Assembly: GCF_000418325.1 (NCBI RefSeq)
Contig: NC_021658.1
Coordinates: 2,666,001-2,730,000, forward strand
Source of the DNA: Sorangium cellulosum So0157-2
GTDB lineage: Bacteria; Myxococcota_A; Polyangia; Polyangiales; Polyangiaceae
Direction of reading: 5' to 3'
Length of the DNA: 64,000 nt
Both the position numbers and the translations under genes were made by a program. The stretch's first letter is position 1. Each line of letters opens with the position of its first letter. Below are positions 17,987 to 25,978 of the stretch, in pieces. The notes beneath the pieces were generated by a model. It ran no database searches. It was not told the origin of the DNA and saw only the letters and a list, made by a program, of their open reading frames with translations.

Positions 17987-20398
17987 TCACCTCACGTGGA
18001 TGTCCGGCTTGGGGGGCGCCGCCATCCCGCCGCCGATATGGAAGCTCGGGTGAGGCGGCTGGTTGTAGGCGGTCTGCTCCGAGGTGATCTGCATGCGGTA
18101 CTGCGGATCGTGCATCAACGTGTAGATCCGCCGCGTCGTCACGCTCGTCGTCGTGTACAGCCGCAGCGCGGCGTCGTTGGATTCGCGCCACACGATCTCT
18201 TCCCGCCAGTCGCCGAGCAGGTCGGCCGTGAGCGCCGGCGTCGACTTCGTGCCGTTGTTCGAGGCGCACTGGCTGCAGCTGAGCAGCGAGCCTCCGCCGT
18301 ACTTGGTGATCGACGTCTTGTCCTGCAGCTCGCGCAGCTCGTCCGCGTCCCACCAGATCAGGAAGTTCGCCGAGCCGGGCTGGCTCCCGACGTTCGACCC
18401 GCTGGTGGCGGACAGGAGCCCTCCCGTGGAGTTGGTCCACATCTCGGCGCCGGCGTTGCTCGCGAGCACGTCGCCCGCCACGCCGCGGCCGGTGTCGGCG
18501 CCCGTGACCGGCCCCTGCTTCAGGACCGCGCAGGTGTTCGCGTCGTGGATGTCGTAGGTCGGCTTGCTGCCGTCCTCGTGGGGCATGAACACCTCGAGCC
18601 CCGGACGCGAGAGGACGAGGTCGCTCACGTGCAGCGCGTCGCCGTGCCCGAAGTTCGTCGAGCACTTCCGGGTGCCGTTGCTGTCGATCGTGGAGGCGCC
18701 GTAAATCACCTCCTGCGCGCCGTCGGCGTCGACGTCGGCCACCGCCATCGAGTGGGCGCCTTGGCCCGTGTAGGCGGTGTTCGCGTTGCTGTCGGCCTTC
18801 CAGATCTGGGTGAGGCTGCCGTCGCGGAAGCTCCACGCGGTGATCGTGGCGCGCGTGTAATAGCCGCGGGCCATCAGGATCGCCGGCCGGCCGCTCGCCT
18901 CCTGTCCTCTCCCGAGGTCGCTCACGAATCCGGCGCTCGCCAGGAACCGATCGACCCGGTTGCCGTACGAGTCTCCCCAGGACGAGACCGTCCCGCGGGG
19001 CACGTCGAACGCCACGGTCGCGAGCTCTGCGCCGTCGGGCCCGCCGAACACGGTCAGGTACTCGGGGCCGCTGAGCACGTACCCCGCGCCGTTCCTGTGG
19101 TCCGCCGCGTCGTCGTCGGAGGCGGCGGGCCCTCGGCGCAGGTACGCGCCCGTCCCGTCGCGCGTGCCTGGAGCGGTCTTCACGGAGACCTCCGCTTTCC
19201 CGTCGCCGTCGAAGTCGTACACCACGAACTGGGTGTAGTGCGCGCCTGCCCGGATGTTCCTCCCGAGGTCGATGCGCCACAGCCGCCGCCCGTCGAGCTT
19301 GTAGGCGTCGAGGTACACGGGCCCGGTGCAGCCGGCCTGGGAGTTGTCCTTGGCGTTCGACGGATCCCACTTCAGGATGATCTCGTATTGTCCGTCGCCG
19401 TCCACGTCTCCGGTGCTCGCGTCGTTCGCGGAGTACGAATAGCTCTCGCCCGCGTTGTCGCACTTCGAGGGCGTCGTCCCGTTGGCGGGTTTTTCGAGCG
19501 GGATGCGGAGGTAGTTCTGGCCCCAGGTGGCGGCGGCGGGCGAGGCTGCCTGAGCGGCGCCGCCGACGACCGCCCGGATGGAGTACGTCGACGAGGTGGT
19601 GCCGGCGGTGTCGAGGTAATTGGTGCTGCTCGTGACGTTCGCGATGCGCGTGCCGTTCCGGTAAACGTCGTACGAGATGGCGTTTGGGCTCGCCGGGTCG
19701 TATTCGTAACCGAACATCCTCCACCCGACGTAGACGCCGTTGGAAACCTTGACGGCGACCACGCCGCGATCGAGGTCCTCCATCTGGTAATGGCCGCTCG
19801 GCGCGGAGCCGCCGGCGCCGCCGCTGCCGCCGCTGCCGCCGCTGCCGCCGGAGCCGCCTGCGCCACTGCTGGCGCTGCTGCTGCTACCGCCGGAGCCGCC
19901 GCTGCCGCCTGCGCCACTGCTGGCGCTGCTGCTGCTGGCGCTGCTGCTGCTGGCGCTGCTGCCGGATCCGCCTGCCGTCACGCTCGCGAGCGTCGGGCGC
20001 TGCGTGGGACCGCTCGCCGTGCCGCAGAAGCCGAAGCTCGTCGATGCACCCGGGGCCAGGCTCGCGGTGTGGCTCTTCGGCGTCGCGACGAGCTGCGACC
20101 CGCTCTCGCGCGCGTCGGCGTTCCAGGAGTTCGCCAGGGCGGAGCCGTTCATGTTGATGGCGATCCTCCAGGTCGTCGTCGCCGCCGTTCCCGTGTTCTG
20201 GATGGCGACGTCGGCGCAGTACCCGTTCCCCCAGTCCGACGCGTACGTCAGCGTCGCGGTCAGCCCGTCGCCTGTCAGCGGCTGATCCAAGGCCTCTTGT
20301 TGCTCGAGCCCTCCTTCAGGCCCGTACGCGTCATCCATGACACACGCCCCGAGGAGCACGAGGGCGGTGGCCGTTGCTGCAGATAAGCAAGCTCGCAT
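17987..20398 (-). CDS. CBM2-PL11 rhamnogalacturonan lyase
   Basis: The product has 803 residues. ATG 20398 is preceded by AAAGGA eight bases away, and the N-terminus is a lipoprotein-type signal (ALVLLGACVMDD). Residues about 43-125 are a carbohydrate-binding module of the CBM2 type (LTYASDWGNGYCADVAIQNT, NSWNADARESGSQLVATPK). A Ser/Gly/Ala linker follows (about 130-195). From about residue 200 to the end is a family 11 polysaccharide lyase (MEDLDRGVVAVKVSNGVYVGWRMFG, STGDVDGDGQYEIILKWDPSNAKDN, YDFDGDGKAEVSVKTAPGT, DLLGDWREEIVWR). The repeated DxDGDG segments are Ca2+ sites of the beta-propeller. The enzyme cuts the rhamnogalacturonan-I backbone by beta-elimination. Together with the arabinanase and acetylesterase it completes a pectin hairy-region degradation set. 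Confidence 0.93.
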   Translation of the reverse strand: MRACLSAATATALVLLGACVMDDAYGPEGGLEQQEALDQPLTGDGLTATLTYASDWGNGYCADVAIQNTGTAATTTWRIAINMNGSALANSWNADARESGSQLVATPKSHTASLAPGASTSFGFCGTASGPTQRPTLASVTAGGSGSSASSSSASSSSASSGAGGSGGSGGSSSSASSGAGGSGGSGGSGGSGGAGGSAPSGHYQMEDLDRGVVAVKVSNGVYVGWRMFGYEYDPASPNAISYDVYRNGTRIANVTSSTNYLDTAGTTSSTYSIRAVVGGAAQAASPAAATWGQNYLRIPLEKPANGTTPSKCDNAGESYSYSANDASTGDVDGDGQYEIILKWDPSNAKDNSQAGCTGPVYLDAYKLDGRRLWRIDLGRNIRAGAHYTQFVVYDFDGDGKAEVSVKTAPGTRDGTGAYLRRGPAASDDDAADHRNGAGYVLSGPEYLTVFGGPDGAELATVAFDVPRGTVSSWGDSYGNRVDRFLASAGFVSDLGRGQEASGRPAILMARGYYTRATITAWSFRDGSLTQIWKADSNANTAYTGQGAHSMAVADVDADGAQEVIYGASTIDSNGTRKCSTNFGHGDALHVSDLVLSRPGLEVFMPHEDGSKPTYDIHDANTCAVLKQGPVTGADTGRGVAGDVLASNAGAEMWTNSTGGLLSATSGSNVGSQPGSANFLIWWDADELRELQDKTSITKYGGGSLLSCSQCASNNGTKSTPALTADLLGDWREEIVWRESNDAALRLYTTTSVTTRRIYTLMHDPQYRMQITSEQTAYNQPPHPSFHIGGGMAAPPKPDIHVR

Positions 20399-20516
20399 GA
20401 AAAAAATCCTTTCATGACGCGCGGCGCACGAGGCGATCCGCGAAATGTCCTCGCTCTCCGGGGCCGGCGGATCATTCGACCGGAGGCCCCGGCGATCGAG
20501 GAGCAAGGAACGACCT

Positions 20517-20549
20517 CCATGTTGCTCCGACAGCTCGGACTCAATCACC
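20517..20549 (-). promoter_or_regulatory. Shared upstream element E3 (rhamnogalacturonan lyase gene)
   Basis: Read on the minus strand this 33-bp block starts GGTGATTGA and ends CAACATGG, 118 bases before the PL11 start. It matches E1 and E2 at the flanking words (GTGATTGA, CnACRTGG) and at several interior positions with no gap, but is the most diverged of the three, and the GTGCAA block is not clearly present. The rest of the gap from 20399 to 20887 shows no convincing gene. Confidence 0.4.
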
Positions 20550-20887
20550 AGCTTCTCAAAAAAACGTGCGCTATCGGCAGATCGGAGTTTTTGCGGCGCA
20601 CGAGAACGCCTCAGGCATCCCGCTGATGCCCGATGGCGGCGGGCCGTGAAACCCGACCTTGTCGGCGGTCTCTCGACATCCCCCGCGACCCTGGCGCGGG
20701 CAACCGAGCGAGCTCCTCCATGAGGACCCCTGTCGCTGCCGGCCGGGGCACGGCTCCGGATCCGTGGCTCCTCCGAGGAACCCGCGCCTCGCAGCTCACG
20801 CGCCGCGGCGGCGTGCCGGGCTCGATCTGTCCACAGAAAATCCACGGCATGTGGACAGATGTGCAGTGGTCGTGGGGGCGGGCGCGG

Positions 20888-21028
20888 CTAGAGGCGCACG
20901 GCGGTGCAGGCCTGCGCGCCCTGGCTCGGCGGGAGCTCGCCGTGTTCCAGGCACGGGCCCAGGTACGCGTCGTAGCACGCGTCCGAGTCGTTCGGCACCA
21001 GGATCACCGTCACGGTCTTTGCGCCCAT
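20888..21028 (-). CDS. Possible 46-residue small protein
   Basis: This short ORF starts MGAKTVTVILVPNDSDAC and ends QACTAVRL, with three cysteines and a protein-like composition unlike the Arg-rich noise of the alternative frames. It has no signal peptide and no clear ribosome site. An in-frame TGA lies a few codons upstream, so it is not the tail of a longer open frame. It could be a remnant of a longer cysteine-containing protein. The function is unknown. Confidence 0.35.
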   Translation of the reverse strand: MGAKTVTVILVPNDSDACYDAYLGPCLEHGELPPSQGAQACTAVRL

Positions 21029-21080
21029 CGCCGTCGCGAATCAGGCGTCGCCTAGAGCGGTTCTCGGATGGGACTGAGAC

Positions 21081-21320
21081 ACCGTCTTCCGTCTCTCGTC
21101 CGCGTCTTTCGTTCTCCGTTCCCGCCTTCCGTTCCCGCCTTCCGTTCCCGACCCGTCTCCCGTCTCCCGTCTCCCGTCTCCCGTCTTCGTGCGCGTCCTT
21201 CGTGCGCGTCCTTCGTGCGCGTGCGCGATTCTCCGGAATCAGCGCGCACGCGCACGGCAGAGCAAAGATGAAAGACGGGGGACGAGCGACGGGGGACGAG
21301 CGACGGGGGACGATGGGTCA
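21081..21320. repeat. Cluster of short direct repeats
   Basis: This noncoding stretch holds several unrelated microrepeats: CGTTCCCGCCTTC twice, CCGTCTC five times in a row near 21160, TTCGTGCGCGTCC in three near copies at 21186-21225, and GACGGGGGACGAGC repeated around 21275-21312. No gene is supported here. The repeats resemble slippage products rather than operators. Confidence 0.7.
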
Positions 21321-21339
21321 GTCCCAGCTGAAGACCGCC

Positions 21340-21546
21340 CTACAGCCCGGCCTTCTCACACGGGATCTCGTACTTCTCGTTGACGAGCAGGGCCCACTCG
21401 CCGGGAGCGACGAACTCGTTGCCGACGAACTCCTGGCGCAGCAACGATGGGTCCTGGGTGCACTTGCCGTCCTTCTTCTTGTAGAGCACGGTCGCGTTGG
21501 TCACGCGCCCCGTCACGATCCCTGAGTTCTCGTTGCGCCCCCACAA
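21340..21546 (-). CDS. Possible 68-residue small protein
   Basis: The ORF reads MWGRNENSGIVTGRVTNATV to NEKYEIPCEKAGL, with a balanced composition (Lys, Asn, Glu, Val) that is more protein-like than most unassigned frames in this GC-rich DNA. Two cysteines are present. No signal peptide, membrane segment or known motif is visible, and no strong Shine-Dalgarno precedes it. It lies on the same strand as the 46-residue ORF and the mglA gene. Confidence 0.4.
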   Translation of the reverse strand: MWGRNENSGIVTGRVTNATVLYKKKDGKCTQDPSLLRQEFVGNEFVAPGEWALLVNEKYEIPCEKAGL

Positions 21547-21655
21547 TGCACGTCACGCTTTCAGCTGCGCGAGAGAGCGTCGAGGGAAATCGCGGCCGAG
21601 CGGGCCGCGCATGAGCCGCGCTGTGTTGTACGCGCTTGCGCGCGCTGGAGGCGCC

Positions 21656-22246
21656 TCAGCGGCGCCCGCGATCCATCTCCTTCAGGGCGAGCTTCGCGAT
21701 CGCCCGCAGGGTGTCGAACACGCCGCGGCCGCTCGCCGCCGCGGCCTCGAAGTCGGGCGCTCCGCCCGGGTTGAGGAGCGCGCGGAGCTCCGCGACGTCG
21801 GCGATCCCGTCGAGATCCCGCTTGTTGTACTGGATCACGAGCGGCAGCCGCCCGGGCGAGCGGCCCTCCTCGGCGAGGTTGTCCCAGAGATCGGCCATCG
21901 ACTCCAGGTTCGCGTCGAGCCGGGCGCGCTGCGAGTCCGCCACGAACACGACGCCATCCATCCCCTTCAGGATCAGCTTCCGGCTCGCTCGATAGAAGAT
22001 CTGGCCCGGCACGGTGTAGAGCTGGAGGCGCGTCCGGAAGCCCGACAGGCCCCCGAGATCGAGCGGCAGAAAATCGAAGAACAGCGTGCGATCGCTCTCC
22101 GTCTTCAACGAGATGAGCCGCCCCTTGGCGCTCGGCACCGTCCGATCGTACACGTACTGAAGGTTCGTCGTCTTCCCGCAGAGCCCGGGCCCGTAATAGA
22201 CGATCTTGCAGTAGATCTCCCGGGTCGCATAGTTGATGAACGACAT
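21656..22246 (-). CDS. mglA: MglA-type Ras-like GTPase
   Basis: The 196-residue protein starts MSFINYATREIYCKIVYYGP, closely similar to Myxococcus xanthus MglA as I recall it, and has the same length. P-loop GPGLCGKTTN, switch region ISLKTESDRTLFFDFLPLDL, the unusual G3 motif TVPGQ, and NKRD for guanine recognition are all present. MglA is the polarity switch of gliding and twitching motility; its GTP form recruits motility complexes to the leading pole, and MglB acts as its GAP. No mglB (Roadblock) gene is adjacent here, unlike in the Myxococcus operon, so this may be a paralogue. The start at 22246 is preceded by GAGGAG. Confidence 0.92.
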   Translation of the reverse strand: MSFINYATREIYCKIVYYGPGLCGKTTNLQYVYDRTVPSAKGRLISLKTESDRTLFFDFLPLDLGGLSGFRTRLQLYTVPGQIFYRASRKLILKGMDGVVFVADSQRARLDANLESMADLWDNLAEEGRSPGRLPLVIQYNKRDLDGIADVAELRALLNPGGAPDFEAAAASGRGVFDTLRAIAKLALKEMDRGRR

Positions 22247-22409
22247 CGGCGTGCTCCTCACAGAGTCGACGTTCGAGGGGAGGCAAGGCCGGTCCCCGCA
22301 TTGAAAGCGAAGGCGATCGGCCGCGATCGCTCGGAAGCGAAGGCAGCGGCCGACCACCGCGCGCGAAGAGAAGGCGACCGCCCGCCCTCACGACGGAAGG
22401 AAGGCAGTT

Positions 22410-22440
22410 GGCCGTCGCCCTCGAAGGGAGGGCGACGGCC
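22410..22440. terminator. Perfect 13-bp hairpin upstream of mglA
   Basis: GGCCGTCGCCCTC (22410-22422) pairs perfectly with 22428-22440 across a five-base loop (GAAGG). It lies between the 412-residue gene and mglA, both on the minus strand, so it could end the former or insulate the latter. No T-tract follows on either strand, so a classical intrinsic terminator is uncertain. Confidence 0.4.
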
Positions 22441-22468
22441 GCTCCCCCATCGAATCCCCGCATCGAGC

Positions 22469-22564
22469 GCGCCGCGCGCTACGTCACGCGCCGCCGGCGC
22501 CCGCGCCGCGCGCTACGTCACGCGCCGCCGGCGCCGCGCCGCGCGCTATGTCACGCGCCGCCGG
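22469..22564. repeat. Three 29-bp direct repeats
   Basis: Three near-identical 29-bp copies begin at 22469, 22503 and 22536. Each has the core GCGCTACGTCACGCGCCGCC, with ATG for ACG in the third. They fill part of the 372-base gap between mglA and the upstream gene. No coding sequence is supported in that gap. Their role is unknown. Confidence 0.85.
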
Positions 22565-22618
22565 CCGCGAGCCCCTATGTCGCCGCCGCGGCGGCGACCG
22601 GGGCGGCGCCGGCGGCGC

Positions 22619-23857
22619 TCAGCAGGACGCGTCGGCGATCGCGTGGAGCGCGGCCACGAACCCCTCGAGGGAGGCGTCGCGCGCGTCGCTGTGCTTCACC
22701 AGCCGCTCGTTCACCGCGATGAGCTGCGCGACGTCCTCGCTCGCGCCCGGGACCCGCCGGAGCTCGTGGACCGCGCGGCTCACCCGCGACGGCGGGTCGA
22801 GGCACGCGAGCGCCGACAGCGCCGCCGTCGCGCCTTCCTGGCGGCCCGCCGCGAGCGCCTCGCGCGCCATCCCGAGCAGGACCAGCGCGAAGGCGACCTG
22901 GATCGCCTCCAGGAAGCCGCGCGAGACCTCCTTGCCGCCCTGGCCGGCCTCGCTCCACGCGAGCGTCACGAGCTCGCCTATCTCCGAGAAGGCGCGCCGC
23001 GACATCAGCGCAGAGAGCGTCTCCAGACCGTGCTTGTCCCAGGCGGCCCGCGTCGTCAGCTGGCGCGCGAGCCAGGGGAGCACGGCATACGCGTCGCCCC
23101 CCGCCCGGATCGACCCGAGCGCGATATCGAGCAGCGCGGCCCGCGCCACGCCGTGCGCCTCCAGCCAGACGAGCAGGTTCGCCCGCTCCGCCCCCCGCGG
23201 CGTCCGCCGCGCCTTCTCGAGGATCGCGTCCCGGAGCACGGCAGGAAAACGGCGGATATGAGCGCTCCAGTCCTCGTCCGAGCCGCGCGCGCGCTCCATC
23301 GCCAGCGCGGCCAGCGCGCCGTCGTCGAGCGACAGCAACCCCGCCCGCCGCGCCGCGAGGATCTTCGCGACCGGCAGATCGCGCAGCGCGGGGCGCTCGG
23401 CGAGGCCGTCGAGCTCGTCGCCGTCGAGGAGCGGCTCACTGCGGACCCTCGGCGAGAGGATGAACTCCGAGGGCCACTGGACGGGCTCGCGCCGGCAGCG
23501 CGCGAGCACGCGCTCGTAGATCGCCGCCGGGACCTTGCCGCGCACGAGATCCGAGAGCTCGATCCACTCCTCCTCGGCGAGCGTGAGCCGCGGCACGCCC
23601 AGCACCTCGTGCTGGAAGTGCGCCGGATCCCGGATCGCGAGCCGGGCGAGCTGCTGAATCACCGGCCCGCTGAAGCCGCTCTCGCACCGCGCCCTCCAGC
23701 GCAGGAGATCGGATGTCCCGAGCTCCTCGATGTGCTCGGACAAGAAGGCATGATCGTCCGGCTCGAGCACCGGCTGGCGGAGCACATGAAAGAAGGCGAC
23801 GGGACGGGCACGGCCCCGATGCGCGCGCACCAGGGCGTCGATTTCCGCCTTTCGCAT
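22619..23857 (-). CDS. Conserved-looking cytosolic protein of unknown function
   Basis: The 412-residue protein starts MRKAEIDALVRAHRGRARPV. It lacks a signal peptide and membrane segments and is rich in Ala, Leu and Arg, with amphipathic helices throughout, suggesting an all-alpha HEAT/TPR-like solenoid. I recognise no catalytic motif. Regular charged/hydrophobic composition and strong third-position GC bias support real coding. It is upstream of mglA on the same strand, separated by 372 bases with a hairpin, so cotranscription is unlikely. No function is proposed. Confidence 0.7.
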   Translation of the reverse strand: MRKAEIDALVRAHRGRARPVAFFHVLRQPVLEPDDHAFLSEHIEELGTSDLLRWRARCESGFSGPVIQQLARLAIRDPAHFQHEVLGVPRLTLAEEEWIELSDLVRGKVPAAIYERVLARCRREPVQWPSEFILSPRVRSEPLLDGDELDGLAERPALRDLPVAKILAARRAGLLSLDDGALAALAMERARGSDEDWSAHIRRFPAVLRDAILEKARRTPRGAERANLLVWLEAHGVARAALLDIALGSIRAGGDAYAVLPWLARQLTTRAAWDKHGLETLSALMSRRAFSEIGELVTLAWSEAGQGGKEVSRGFLEAIQVAFALVLLGMAREALAAGRQEGATAALSALACLDPPSRVSRAVHELRRVPGASEDVAQLIAVNERLVKHSDARDASLEGFVAALHAIADASC

Positions 23858-24079
23858 GGCGCGACCTCGTCATCCCCGGCCTGTGCGGCACGGGGACGTC
23901 TTTGCGTCTATCGTCGCCTGGCGCTTGCGCGGCCCGTCATGACTCGGCGGTCGGTGGAATGACGGATCCTGTTCCGGACCGGTGTGGCGAGGATAGCGCG
24001 AGCGCGACCTCTGTCAAGATGGCAGGCGCGGCAGGGCCCTTTTGCCGCGGCGGAGAGAGCGGGTGACGCGCCCTGCGCC

Positions 24080-25270
24080 TCACGCCGGCCCGGCGACGAA
24101 CCGCAGCGGCAAGGCGACGGGGCCGCGCACGGTGAGGGTGCGGTTGTAGACGATCTCCCCGGGGCCGCGCTCGATCCGGGCGAAGCGCGCGATCAGCGCT
24201 TCCAGCGCCGCGCGGGCCTCCATGCGGGCCAGCGCCGCGCCGATGCAGAAGTGGATACCGTGCCCGAACTGGAGCCCGCCGTGAGAGCCGCGGTGCAGGT
24301 CGAACCGATCCGGCTCGGGGTACTGCCGCTCGTCGCGGTTGGCCGAGGCGACGAGCGCGAGCACGAGCGCCCCGGCCGGCAGCGTCGCCCCGGCGAGCTC
24401 CACCTCCCGGGTCGTCAGCCGGGGCACGGACTGGCTCGGACCGTCGTACCGGAGCACCTCTTCGAGGAAGAGCGGCACGAGATCGGGCGCGTCGCGCAGG
24501 CGCCGCAGCATCTCCGGATGATCGGCGAGGAAGAGGAGCGCGTTGCCGAGCAGGTGGGTCGTCGTCTCCAGCCCGCCGAGCAGGAGCAAGACGAGGAAGT
24601 CGACGATCTCGGTGTCGGTCAGCGCCTGTCCGTCGGCCTCGGCGCGGATCAGGTCGCTCACGGTGTCGTCCGCCGGGGCGCGGCGGCGCGCCGCGACAAC
24701 GTCGCTCAGGTACCCGGTCAGCTCGGCGATCGTCGTCCGGACGCGCTCGGCGTGCGCGGGCGGCTGCGGGCCGGGCGTGACCGAGAGGATGTCGTCGGCC
24801 CAGCGCTTGAAGTGCCGGCGGAGCCCGTGGTCGAGCCCGAGCACCTCACCGATGACGAAGGCCGGGAGCGGCATCGCGAGCGCGTCGATGACGTCGAGCT
24901 CTCCCGCGAGGCCGCTCGCGAGCTCCTCGGCGACGGCGCGGACGCGCGGCGCGAGCCGGGCCACGGTGCGCGCCCCGAACGCCCGGTGGATGAGCCCGCG
25001 CAAGCGCGTGTGCGCCGGCGGATCCAGGGCGAGCATCGAGTTGGCGAGCGGGTTGTACCCCACCCAGGGCGGCTGCCACGCCGCCTTGAAGCCGTGCGAC
25101 GAGAAGAGCTCCGGGTTTTTGAGGACGAAGAGCACGTCCTCGTACCGGCTCACGGCCCACATTCCGCCGGGCTCGACCTGGCAGACCGGCGCCGCGCGGC
25201 GCAGCTCGGCGTACCAGGGATACGGGTTCGCGCGAAACGCGGGCGAGAGCACGTCCATCCGATGATCCAT
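24080..25270 (-). CDS. Cytochrome P450
   Basis: The 396-residue protein is a bacterial class I P450. The I-helix is LLLLGGLETTTHLLGN (acid/alcohol pair as ETT), the K-helix ExxR motif is EEVLRYDG, and the heme loop FGHGIHFCIGAALARME has the thiolate ligand Cys342. It should hydroxylate or epoxidise a small hydrophobic substrate using electrons from a ferredoxin and reductase, neither of which is encoded nearby. The start at 25270 is preceded by GGGAGG; ATG 25258 is an alternative. The gene stands alone, with no biosynthetic neighbours, so the substrate cannot be guessed. Confidence 0.93.
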   Translation of the reverse strand: MDHRMDVLSPAFRANPYPWYAELRRAAPVCQVEPGGMWAVSRYEDVLFVLKNPELFSSHGFKAAWQPPWVGYNPLANSMLALDPPAHTRLRGLIHRAFGARTVARLAPRVRAVAEELASGLAGELDVIDALAMPLPAFVIGEVLGLDHGLRRHFKRWADDILSVTPGPQPPAHAERVRTTIAELTGYLSDVVAARRRAPADDTVSDLIRAEADGQALTDTEIVDFLVLLLLGGLETTTHLLGNALLFLADHPEMLRRLRDAPDLVPLFLEEVLRYDGPSQSVPRLTTREVELAGATLPAGALVLALVASANRDERQYPEPDRFDLHRGSHGGLQFGHGIHFCIGAALARMEARAALEALIARFARIERGPGEIVYNRTLTVRGPVALPLRFVAGPA

Positions 25271-25537
25271 CGCGGTTGCCTCCCGGGCCCCTCGGCCGGG
25301 CGGCGCGCTCGAGGACCGAGGGCGGCGCGGGCGAGCGGACCACGGGGGCACCCCAGAGCACTCCGGAGGCCAGGCGGCGATCGCCGGGCTTTTCGGCGGT
25401 CGCGCGGGATGGACCGCCGCGCGAGCCGGTCAAGATGACCGGGTAGTCGGTCATCTTGACCGAGCCGAGCCCGGGAGGCAGCGCGCCTCCCGGGCTTCGA
25501 TCTCGCGATGCCGGCGCTCAGCGCCGTGGGGCAGGCC

Positions 25538-25978
25538 TCACTTGCAGAACACGAGGACCTTGCCGTCGTCGAAGACCTTGACGGCGACGACATCGCTGAT
25601 GTCGACGTCGTTGTCGCTGAGGATGTCGCCGATCTTCACGTTGTTGAGGATGTCGATCCCGTTCAGCGTGTTCTGAAGGTTGACGAGCTGGAGCTTCACG
25701 AGGAGGTTGTTCAGCGTGTTGTCCACGTTCACGAGCTCGTCGCCCGAGAGGATGTCCTCGAGATAGACGACCTTGATGTCCTCGGCGTTCACGCCGACCA
25801 GCGCGATGATGTCCGTGATCTGGGCGGTGATGAGGCCGAGCGCGCTGGTCACGCTCGAGTAGTTCGGCACGTCGGTGTGATCCGGAGCCGACCACGACGC
25901 CAGGGCGGTGGTCGACATGCTGAGGGCAACGAGAGCAGCGCCGACGCCAGACAGAACGCGAGACTTGAGCGACTTCAT
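25538..25978 (-). CDS. Secreted Asn/Asp/Leu-rich small protein, unknown
   Basis: The 146-residue product has a clear Sec signal (VGAALVALSMSTTALA, cleaved near ALA-SW) and a mature part of about 118 residues dominated by Val, Leu, Ile, Asn and Asp. The run from about residue 80 (VDNTLNNLLVKLQLVNLQNT, then LNGIDILNNVKIGDILSDND) repeats a pattern of two or three aliphatic residues followed by Asn/Asp. This suggests a beta-solenoid or self-assembling structure. A single cysteine lies at the end (VLVFCK). GAGGA precedes the ATG. I recognise no family. It lies beside a long noncoding stretch that may contain its promoter. Confidence 0.75.
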   Translation of the reverse strand: MKSLKSRVLSGVGAALVALSMSTTALASWSAPDHTDVPNYSSVTSALGLITAQITDIIALVGVNAEDIKVVYLEDILSGDELVNVDNTLNNLLVKLQLVNLQNTLNGIDILNNVKIGDILSDNDVDISDVVAVKVFDDGKVLVFCK

